From Eunapius fragilis (lineage: Eukaryota; Porifera; Demospongiae; Spongillida; Spongillidae): a DNA stretch of 64,000 bases. The translations under genes and the position numbers were made by a program. The stretch covers positions 10,030,020-10,094,019 of the forward strand of contig OY811977.1 in the NCBI GenBank assembly GCA_963681505.1, given 5' to 3'. This document shows, in pieces, positions 1 to 8,772 of the stretch; position 1 is the first letter of the stretch; each line of letters starts with the position of its first letter. The notes under the pieces are model-generated. The model did no database searches. It was not told the DNA's origin and was given only the letters and a program-made list of their open reading frames with translations.

Positions 1-2026
1 TATTCTCCCATAGAAATGTATGGGAGGGAACCACTAATCTATTTGCATAGTACAGCCAAACCAATGAGCTGATTATAGAGTAGGCATTATTTAGTGAAAG
101 AAAACAGGTTACTCGTTTGTTCCATGAAGTAGGATCGCAACTCCCCAAGGTTGTTAAATTAACACCTTGGTGGGTAGATAGCCAGTATTCTCCCATCGAA
201 CTGTATGGGAGGGAACCACTAATCTATTTGCATAGTACAGCCAAACCAATGAGCTGATTATAGAGAAGGCATTATTTTGAGAAAGAAAACAGGTTACCTG
301 TTCGTTCCATGAAGTAGGATCGCAACTCCCCAAGGTTGTTAAATTAACACCTTGGTGGGAAGATAGCCATTTTTCTCCCTTAGAAATGTATGGGAGGGAG
401 CCACTAATCTATTTGCATAGTACAGCCAAACCAATGAGCTGATTATAGAGAAGGCATTATTTTGAGAAAGAAAACAGGTTACTCGTTCGTTCCATGAATA
501 CATATCGCAACTCCACTAGTTTGTTAAATTAACACCTTGGCTGGAACATAGCCAATTTTCTCCCATAGAAATTTTTGGGAGGGAACCACTAATCTATTTG
601 CATGGTACAGCCAAACCAATGAGCTGATTATAGAGAAGGCATTATTTTGAGAAAGAAAAGAGGTTACTCGTTCGTTCTATGAAGTAGGATCGCAACTCCA
701 CTAGTTTGTTTAATTAACACCTTGGTGGGAAGATAGCCAATTTTCTCCCATAGAATTGTATGGTAGGGAACCACTAATCTAATTGCATCGTACAGCCAAA
801 CCAATAAGCTGAATATATAGGACGCATTATTTAGAGAAAGAAAACAGGTTACTCGTTCGTTCCATGAATACAAATCGCAACTCCACCAGTTTGTTAAATT
901 AACACCTTGGTTGGAACATAGCCAATTTTCTCCCATAGAAATGTATGGGAGGGAACCACTAATCTATTTGCATCGTACAGCCAAACCAATGAGCTGATTA
1001 TAGAGGAAGCATAATTTTGAGAAAGAAAACAGGATACTCATTCGTTCCATGAATACATATCGCAACTCCACTAGTTTGTTCAACTAACACCTTGGTTGGA
1101 ACATAGCCAATTTTCTCCCATAGAAATATATGGGAGGGAACCACTAATCTATTTGCATCGTACAGCCAAACCAATGAGCTGATTATTGAGGAGGCATTAT
1201 TTTGAGAATGAAAACAGGTTACTCGTTCGTTCCATGAAGTAGGATCGCAACTCCACTAGTTTTTTTAATTAACACCTTGGTGGGAAGATAGCCAATTTTC
1301 ACCCATTGAAATTTATGGGGGGGAACCACTAATCTATTTGCATCGTACAGCCAATCCAATGAGCTGAATGCATAGGAGGCATTATTTAGAGAAAGAAAAC
1401 AGGTTACTCGTTCTTTCCATGAATACATATCGCAACTCCACTAGTTTGTTACATTAACACCTTGGCTGGAACATAGCCAATTTTCTCCCATAGAAATGTA
1501 TGGGAGGGAACCACTAATCTATTTGCATGGTACAGCCAAACCGATGAGATGATTATATAGAAGGAATTATTTTGAGAAAGAAAACAGGTTACTCGTTCGT
1601 TCCATGAAGTAGGATCGCAACTCCACAAGGTTGTTAAATTATCACCTCGGTGGGAAGATAGCCATTTTTCTCCAATAGAAATGTATGGGAGGGAACCACT
1701 AATCTATTTGCATAGCACAGCCAAACCAATGAGCAGATTATAGAAGAGGCATTATTTTGAGAAAGAAAACAGGTTACTCGTTCGTTCCATAAAGTAGGAT
1801 CGCAACTCCACTAGTTTGTTAAATTAACACCTTGGTGGGATAATAGCCTATATTCTCCCATAGAAATGTATGGGAGGGAACCACTAATCTATTTGCATAG
1901 TACAGCCAAACCAATGAGCTGATTATAGAGTAGGCATTATTTAGTGAAAGAAAACAGGTTACTCGTTTGTTCCATGAAGTAGGATCGCAACTCCCCAAGG
2001 TTGTTAAATTAACACCTTGGTGGGTA
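1..2026. repeat. 185-bp satellite array, left block (about 11 monomers)
   Basis: The same sequence recurs every 185 bp; for example CCACTAATCT starts at 31, 216, 401, 586 and 771. Each monomer carries an inverted repeat with arms CTCCCATA and TATGGGAG, the motif CTATTTGCAT, and the block ACAGGTTACTCGTTCGTTCC. The array ends at the transposon and resumes in register at 8773. Short minus-strand reading frames of 69-95 codons occur in many monomers, but 185 is not a multiple of 3 and the frames break at monomer boundaries, so I do not call them genes. Confidence 0.97.
2025..2026. other. Target-site duplication, left copy (TA)
   Basis: TA precedes the element here and TA follows it at 8771-8772. 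Removing the element and one TA rebuilds the unbroken satellite found at 12281-12310. GGGTA is shared at both edges, so a 3-5 bp duplication is also possible; TA is preferred because it makes the two terminal inverted repeats equal in length. Confidence 0.8.
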
Positions 2027-2036
2027 CCCGGGCGAA
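2027..2036 (+). repeat. Terminal inverted repeat, left
   Basis: CCCGGGCGAA lies directly after the target TA. The inward-read right end is CCCGGGTGAA, so one mismatch in ten. Confidence 0.85.
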
Positions 2037-2043
2037 GCTTTGG

Positions 2044-2221
2044 GCGTTGCAACGCATAGCAGCGCGTTGTAAGAGTACAGTTTATAATAGTAATTACTTC
2101 ATACAACGCGTTGCCACGCTTTAGGCATGCCGTTGTATCGCGGTTTTAGGGCCGTTTTTCAAGCGTAACAGCGCGTTGTATACGCGTAACAACGCGTTAT
2201 ATGCACAACGCGTTGCAACGG
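2044..2221. repeat. Left subterminal repeat cluster (GCGTTG / CAACGC motifs)
   Basis: Seven or so related motifs occur within 180 bp, in both orientations. GCGTTGCAACGC at 2044-2055 is a perfect palindrome. Others are GCGCGTTGTA near 2062, ACAACGCGTTG near 2103, CCGTTGTATCGCGG near 2130, GCGCGTTGTATACGCG near 2171, ACAACGCGTTAT near 2189 and ACAACGCGTTGCAACGG near 2205. Clustered subterminal motifs are a known hallmark of CACTA-type elements, where an accessory protein binds them. The cluster lies downstream of the BEN gene stop codon, so it may also fall in its 3' UTR. Confidence 0.8.
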
Positions 2222-2340
2222 TATAATTCAATGTGTTTTTTTTTTTCAGATGATCAAGATGAAGAAAAAAAATGCAGCAAAATGTTAATGCACCAAAAAT
2301 GACTGTTGCACCACAAATGAGTTACAGTGCTACATCTGGC
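2222..2340. other. 3' flank of the BEN-domain gene
   Basis: This short stretch between the subterminal cluster and the BEN gene stop is probably 3' UTR on the minus strand. It is A/T rich; I see no clear AATAAA signal on the minus strand. Confidence 0.4.
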
Positions 2341-4909
2341 TCAGTGCGCCACCTCTCTGCCATTTTTGTTGGCGTTGGCACGAACAGTTCTACACTTGGA
2401 GTTCATGTTTACTTGGATGATGTGCTTCCATGCTGATGCATCCACTTCAGGATATTTGTATTGCACATGTACTAATAAATGTTTATAAATGATACATAAG
2501 GACAATAAAATACTACATCAACGAAACTTACAGCGAATACCATTGATGGTGCGTTGGTCAAGGAGTGGCCTTCCAGTAGGAGTTGGAGTACAGTTCCCTG
2601 TTTGAAGCTGGGCCTCCGTGAATAGCACCGTCATGAGGTGGATTGCAAGCTTGGAGGGTGTATCAGATATAAATTCTGCAGCCAGCACCTTCCCCTGTTC
2701 CGCTCCTTCTATCCAGACCTGCTCCCCATTAGGATCACCTAGCCAACATCCTGTGAAATCAGAACGTGCTAATACATGTATAATTGTGGGTTCAAAAAAC
2801 TTAAATGGGACAGTGTCCAGCAAAACATCTTGTTGTTATACTCTTTCCAGGACAAGCAAAATAAAAGTAACGCTCGCATTGAAATGTATGGCTAATTATA
2901 AATTCAGTGCCTAATAACTTTGTGATGGATATGTCCAATTTAGGATGCAAAAGGACCATTTGATAGAAGCTCATTGGCGTTCACGGAAAATCAAACTTGA
3001 AAAACTAGCCACAAGGGAGATATTGCTGGACACTGTCCCATATATATATATATATATTTTTTTTTTTCATGGTACAAATGATACATTGTGCATTGTGCAT
3101 GCATATACCTTTTTCAGTAGGTGCCATGCTACCACCGACTGCTCCTTTATCTAGGAAATTATAGAATATCAGATAAAAAACAACTTCATTGCAACCGTGC
3201 TGTACCTTTCATGACTGCAGATTCTGTGCTTCCTTTCAATTGAATCTGTAGAGTTCGTCAATTCAAGTATACAAATGTTGAAATCCGTAATTGAAAATTA
3301 CCAAATTCATCTGTCGCTGCAGTTCGTTCACACTCATTTCCAGGTCATACACCCTCTTTTTCATTCCTTGAATTGCCTGCTGCAGTGTAAAACAAAAGTT
3401 ACTATGCGCACATTGAAGTCAGCACATTATATGACTAGAACCTTAAGGTCATCATTCGTTTCTTTGCTTGCATATGATTCTACGTTGTTCAAATTGAAGG
3501 CAATTTGTAAGTAAAGTTTTATTCATACCTCCATAACTTGACCAGCTAGTAGACGGTGAAAGCATTATACTAGAATCATTGTCCTAAGTTAGAAAGTAGA
3601 AACTCAAAATACCAGCTCGTACTTATTTTAACACATACCTGATTTTGCATGGAAGACATTGCTTTTCGTTTCTTGACTGGCTGCACATAAAACTCTTCAG
3701 CATTCTAGAGCAAGTTACATGTAAACAGGTGATTATTTGTACTGCGATGATTTGGAAATTGTACCTCCAATCTGTATCTGCCTTCACTGGCAACCTTCAC
3801 CTGTTCCTAATTAACCAGATATAATAATTGTCATAAAAAAATATATGTATATATACCTTGTCATTCTTCATTGAAGTCAACAGTGCTGCACTTCGAGCCA
3901 GTGCTGCTTCATTCTTCTTTTTTTCTTTGCTGTGCTTCTACATGTATGTAGCATGCATGTTTGTGAAATCATACCACATTATCATCATAACATACAGAAA
4001 GAGGTCTCCGAACTTGGGCTAAAAAGAAGGTAACAAATGTCTCAGCTCTGAGGATTGCATAATTAAATGGCCATACTACCTGCATCTTCTGTAGTTACAA
4101 GCTCCTCAGCCTCTTTCTCCACCTAACAAGACCAGATGTGTTTGTAATGTCAAACAAATAAATTAATTACATTGTCTTTCTCCAGTAAATTTGAGAGTGT
4201 GCTAGCTGCTTCAGGTTTCTTCTTTTTGCGGTTTTTCTATACAGCATGCATTGTTGTACATAATTATTACCACATTATGTCATAAAACCTACGGAATTAT
4301 GAGCTCTCTGAACTTTTGTGGTTGGAAGTAAAAAAGGAGCACATGTGTCAGTTTCAAGCTAAAGAGTCAAATGGGGCATTTAAGGTTGTACCTGTATCGT
4401 CTGTCAGCTTCCCGTTTTCTTTGTCCACTTTCAACTTCTTTTCCTCGCCCTCATTTCCTTCCTTTTCATCATCTATTATTATGAGCGGTTAAATTCATAT
4501 TTAATCCAAACATTGACATACTCGATAACGATCCGTCACTATCGCCGCTTAAAGTGGCCAGCACAGCATCCATTTGCTTCCGCCCCCCTGCAACAAGAAC
4601 AGTAATCACACCTATTAGTATTTCCATGAACAGAACCGAGTGCCGTGATTGTTGCCGTGTAGAAGCTGCCGTCCGTCCACTTAACTTCCACATTATCGCC
4701 GACTCTGATGGATTTGTCCGACTCAGAAGTTGATGTAATACACGATAAAGGGACAGCACTCTTTTTTCCGTCAGAAAACTCAACACATGCATGTGTCGAT
4801 GCTGTAAAAGTAGAATCCATATAGTGCCTAGGCTAATAAATAACTTTCACACAGAATCACACTACTTACGACACCAATTCACACTCTGCTGTCTAAGTGT
4901 AGCCGCCAT
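2341..4909 (-). CDS. Tudor-like and BEN-domain accessory protein of the transposon (16 exons, 426 aa)
   Basis: Proposed coding exons in transcript order: 4909-4870, 4801-4637, 4587-4522, 4472-4392, 4312-4293, 4236-4171, 4122-4080, 4018-3996, 3937-3857, 3806-3765, 3704-3639, 3379-3302, 3245-3206, 3150-3109, 2828-2532, 2471-2341. Every intron is GT-AG, phases agree and the sum is 1281 nt. Residues about 14-68 resemble a Tudor-like fold (VGDNVEVKWTDGSFYTATI). Residues about 118-231 are lysine-rich, 232-257 look coiled-coil, and 285-426 form a BEN-like domain (PLLDQRTINGIR, KYPEVDASAW, NSKCRTVRA). BEN domains are known in chromatin, viral and transposon proteins and can bind DNA. The start is the ATGGCGGCT context at 4909; a later ATG at 4820 lies inside intron 1. 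The two smallest exons (20 and 23 nt) are the least certain. A role in binding the subterminal repeats is inferred. Confidence 0.8.
3858..4392 (-). repeat. Internal exon-intron duplication in the BEN gene
   Basis: The block with exons 5 and 6 (4312-4171) and the block with exons 8 and 9 (4018-3857) look like copies. Both encode a microexon (VQRAHNS versus AQVRRPLS) followed by a lysine-rich exon (KNRKKKKPEAAS versus KHSKEKKKNEAALA). The introns between the paired exons also match: both contain AGCATGCAT and ACCACATTAT in the plus strand. The end of exon 4 (DDT) and of exon 7 (EDA) are also similar. A DNA-level tandem duplication explains all three. Confidence 0.7.
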
Positions 4910-4969
4910 GTTTAACACGTGTACAAACTGTGATAAACCAGGAATTCTCCGCATACTCTACAATTTAAA
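4910..4969. promoter_or_regulatory. Compact bidirectional promoter region
   Basis: Only 60 bp lie between the two divergent start codons, so the transcription start regions must overlap or lie within the coding exons. A palindromic E-box CACGTG is at 4916-4921. No TATA box is obvious. Shared control of the two genes is an inference from geometry. Confidence 0.55.
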
Positions 4970-7900
4970 ATGTCTAACCCTCGGTTAGTATTCTTACGTG
5001 ATGGTGGTCCTATTCCTCCGAGAACGAAAAGGCGTCACAGCTTGTTTTCTTCAACACCGCGTACTAATGCAGTGTCAGAATGTGACTTTGATTGTCGACC
5101 GTTTGAATTGGGCAATGCTAGTTCTGATTCTGACATAGTTTATAGTGATGTCGATGACGTAACTGAACCAGACAGTTCTATAGTAGACGATTCGAATGGA
5201 AGCGATACCGATAATTTCTGTGATGAAATATGGAATGGAAGTGATACTGATGACGTTAGTGATGATGGAAACCATGATTCATTGTTTGACGAAGATATTA
5301 CTGATCGCATGAAGGATGTAGATGGTGAATCTGGTGATTTTTTTGAATATTGTGTACCTTTATATCCAAGTGCTATTAAAACTGTTTTTGAGTACCATGT
5401 AGAGACATATCAGTTTGCATTGAAGCACAATCTCACTAAAGTTGCTTACCAAGATCTCTTAAATCTTATCCCTCAATTTTTACCTTCCTCTAACTTGGCA
5501 ATAAAATCCCTACATAAACTCAAGGGCCTCTTTAACAACATTTGGAACAGAGATGTGGCCCTCAGTAAGCACAGGTACTGTTCGATTTGTCACATTCCAT
5601 TGACAAAAGATGAAAAAGTGTGCTCACGCAATTGTGGCCAAGCCATTGAACATTTCGTATTGTGTGACATTGAACTACAATTGAGGACATTCATGTCAGG
5701 TAATTTTTATTTGGCCACAATGTTTTAACTTTATGCTTTTTTATTGTGCAAGATCCAAACATATGGAATTGTTTGCAATTGCGTTTCAAACATGATGGGA
5801 GATTGACAGACATATATGGTGGTGCAGAATACAAAAAACTTATGGAGCCTGGACAATTTCTGTCGCATCCAGAAAATGTATCCTTTTGTTTGAATACTGA
5901 TGGTATTCAAGTCTTCAAGTCATCAAATACTGAGATTTGGCCAATTTGGTTACAGATCAATGAACTTCCCCCTGCAATGAGGTAAACTTTTTTTCATTTG
6001 CAATTATCACATAGTTATACTTGGTCATTTTCTAGATTCTCTAAAAAATATGTCATTTTGGCGGGCATTTGGTATTCCAAAGATAAGCCAACCATGTCAA
6101 CCTATCTTCAACCACTAATAGAGAAAATTAATATCCTTTATAATGAAGGTTACAGTATGTTGCATATAATAATGATCTCACATACTATATGTGTACCATT
6201 TCTCAGGGTTTGATGTGTGTACACCAGCAGGTCAAAGGAAGGCTCATGCCATCATTTTGCACTGCTCTGCTGATCTTCCAGCTGCTGCTAAAGTTGGAAA
6301 TCATATGCAATACAATGGATACTATGGTTGTGGCACTTGTGATAGCTCTGGTACATTAGTGGGTCGTACTATGTACTGGCCTTTTGATTCTGCAGCACAT
6401 ATTCGAACACATGACTCTATTCTAAAGTGTGCTGAAGAAGCAATAAAACAAAAAAAAGCGGTACACTCTATTAATACACTTTAGCTGTTATTTTAACATT
6501 TCTCATTTTTCATCAGGTATTTGGCATTAAAGGGTTACCAATTATGGCCTTGCACCATCCTTTTCACCTAGTTTACGGCATGGTTAAAGACATTCTGCAC
6601 TGTGGATATCTAGGAGTTGTGAAAGCATTGCTTGTAAATCATTGGTTCTCCACAACGAACAGAGATAAAGATTACAACATTGTTGATAAGGTAGAGCTGT
6701 ATCCATGATCTGACATGCACTCAATTTTATGCAACTGTTCATGCACTCAGTTAAGCATTTGTGATAATATTCTTGAGAATATACTTGTACCAAATACGAT
6801 TTCAAGACCTCCTAGGTCATTGAGACACTTGGCCAGATGGAAAGGTAATATCTAATATAAAGACATTGTGATAACATTTAAAACATTTTTTCAGGGTCTG
6901 AATTTCAATCATGGCTGCTGTATTACTCTATTCCAGTGTTGAAGGACATTCTTCCAAATAAGTATTTTGAGCATTATGTGCTGCTTGTGGGAAGTATCCA
7001 CATTATGATGAGTGATGACATATCTGATTTTGACATTCAGCTTGCTGAGTGCTGTCTTAATCACTTTTACATTCAGTTTTCAGATTTGTATGGTAATTAA
7101 AACATGCATGCTTCTTGCATAATGCATTTCATGTCATCTTAATTCAGGGGTATCTTCCACAACAATGAATGTACATTTACTCAGTCACCTATCATTGTAT
7201 GTTCGGCTGTGGGGTCCATTGTGGACAACATCATGCTTCTGCTTTGAAAGCCTGAATGGTGACCTGAAAAGATTATTTCATGGAACAAAGAATATGTCAA
7301 TGCAGGTAAGAGAGAAGTGATAAAAAGATACATTTCAAACACTTCAATTTCAATAGCTGTTATACTCGTTTGGAATGTCGCAACTACTTCCACATGTTAT
7401 GAAGAAGGGAATAGTTAATTGCAACCCAAGCTCAAGGTAAATGTTTGCATTTCTCCCTTTCTACCACTTCAGATACATTTATCCCTTTGTAGTACCATTT
7501 CAGGGCATTCTATTCATTCTACAGTGTACAAACTGGGTAAAGGTTGTAACGCAGATAATTACGTCACAACGACTGTGTTACAACAAATGTGTGAAGTAAT
7601 GGGAACAAGTGTCCGATCACATGATTGTGAAGTATTCTTCAGAGCATCTGTGAGGAATGAAATTTTTAATTCTGTTGCATACACAAGAACTAAAAAACAA
7701 AACAGTTATACAGTTGCATACAATCAGAACACAGGCATTGGAGAAATTGAGTACTATGTTTCATTCAAGCATTCTGAAACAATCCTAGCAGTCATTACTC
7801 CATTCCACATGATGACACCTCCAACTGTATCTTCTTTTGCTTGTATCCAGGAATACATAAGTACGAGACTGGGAGTTCTTGATCAATTGAACAGAGGAAG

Positions 7901-8018
7901 CAAAATTATAATTTCTGCAAAAGACATATACTGTAAATGTGTGACCATGAGAATAGGATCGAAATTGTATGCTTGTAGGCTTGCAAATCATTTGTATAAT
8001 TCATCATTAATTAAGTGA
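4970..8018 (+). CDS. Transposase, EnSpm/CACTA tnp2-like (10 exons, 851 aa)
   Basis: Proposed coding exons: 4970-5699, 5753-5981, 6036-6148, 6207-6460, 6517-6690, 6751-6844, 6895-7092, 7148-7305, 7357-7436, 7493-8018. All introns are GT-AG, phases agree, and the sum is 2556 nt with one terminal stop. The N-terminus (about 45-120) is acidic and serine-rich. A CxxC-x10-CxxxC putative zinc knuckle uses Cys204, 207, 218 and 222. Three family motifs carry candidate catalytic acids: Asp293 in NTDGIQVFKSSNTEIWPIW, Asp467 in VKDILHCGYLGVVKAL, and Glu631 in FCFESLNGDLKRLFHGT. This order and spacing match tnp2-type transposases with a DDE/RNase-H core. No stop or frameshift is visible. The acceptor at 7493 was chosen by phase; nearby AGs break the frame. 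The DDE assignment rests on motif resemblance. Confidence 0.87.
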
Positions 8019-8631
8019 ATTATGTAATACAATTCTTAGTATGAAAAACAGTACTCTGATATTTGTGTTATTGTAATATGCTCTTTCAGTGTTATTATAG
8101 TAATACACAATGTCATGTATTTCTGCAATGTACATGCACATAGTCACTAACTTTACAATCCAAGCATAGTTAACTAAGTGTACTATTATTAGCATGCATT
8201 TAAGTATTCAATTGTCCAGTTCCATATTTGCATGTGTAAACAGTTACGGTATAAGATTAACACGCTTGGCGTTAGTGCTGTTCAGTATATAAAGTGTCGA
8301 TGTAATCATAGCGCGATGTTTAATTCCCTCCGTATGGTAATTAATGCATATGCGATAAGAGTGTACGAATTTATCGCGAGCTCTTTAGTAATGAATCTAC
8401 TTTAAGCTAAACAATTGATGCAGCTACGACTACCATATTTAGGCCGTTTGCATTAGCCCCCCCCCCCCCCCCCCCCAACCCCCTTCCCCGGTTTCTATAC
8501 GCCTCTGTGCTCAATGGATACTATCATATCTCATAATAATGACCTATGCAGAGCGCGATGATTCCCCTGCTATCTATATAAACTTATACTGATCGATCGA
8601 GCAGCGCGGACTCCCGAGCAGGATCCTCAAT
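8019..8631. other. Right flank of the transposon, 3' of the transposase
   Basis: This stretch holds no gene I can support. It contains a 20-base C run and two GCGCGATG motifs (near 8312 and 8554). It probably includes the transposase 3' UTR. Confidence 0.5.
8457..8476 (+). repeat. Homopolymer C20
   Basis: Twenty consecutive C residues, followed by AA and further C-rich sequence to about 8490. The minus strand could form a G-quadruplex. Homopolymers this long are prone to sequencing error, so the exact length is uncertain. Confidence 0.9.
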
Positions 8632-8653
8632 ACAACGCGTTCCAACGGCAACT
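8632..8653. repeat. Right subterminal motif
   Basis: TACAACGCGTTCCAACGGC repeats the left-end motif type. Only one or two copies are seen here against about seven at the left, so the ends are asymmetric. Confidence 0.65.
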
Positions 8654-8760
8654 TTTCTCTCGGGTAGCTGGTGCCCAGTCCCTACAAACACGTGAACTAA
8701 CGGAAGGTAACGCCATCCAACAAAATTGTGCGCATGAATACGCGTGTACACACTTAAATT

Positions 8761-8770
8761 TTCACCCGGG
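8761..8770 (-). repeat. Terminal inverted repeat, right
   Basis: TTCACCCGGG is the inverse of the left terminus with one mismatch and is followed directly by the target TA. Confidence 0.85.
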
Positions 8771-8772
8771 TA
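8771..8772. other. Target-site duplication, right copy (TA)
   Basis: TA is followed by GATAGCCAG, which continues the satellite exactly where the left block stopped at 2026. Confidence 0.8.

Larger units (their letters stand above)
2027..8770. mobile_element. Intact two-gene DNA transposon, EnSpm/CACTA-like (6744 bp)
   Basis: The element interrupts a 185-bp satellite monomer cleanly and is bounded by near-perfect inverted repeats, CCCGGGCGAA at the left and TTCACCCGGG at the right (9 of 10 positions match). It carries two divergent genes: a transposase on the plus strand (4970-8018) and a BEN-domain protein on the minus strand (2341-4909). Subterminal regions hold CAACGCGTTG-type motifs, mostly at the left. 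Both genes splice into uninterrupted frames by eye, so it may be autonomous. The transposase resembles the tnp2 group of EnSpm/CACTA elements, but the ends are not CACTA; assignment to a subfamily needs a search. Confidence 0.9.

Noticed and set aside
2618-3514. Plus-strand open frames over the BEN gene
   Set aside because: They are antisense shadows of spliced minus-strand exons and lie partly in introns.
4539-4820. BEN-gene start at the ATG at 4820
   Set aside because: That ATG lies in sequence ending TTCTACTTTTACAG, a good splice acceptor. Starting at 4909 with a GTAAGT donor after 4870 keeps phase and gives a better initiation context.
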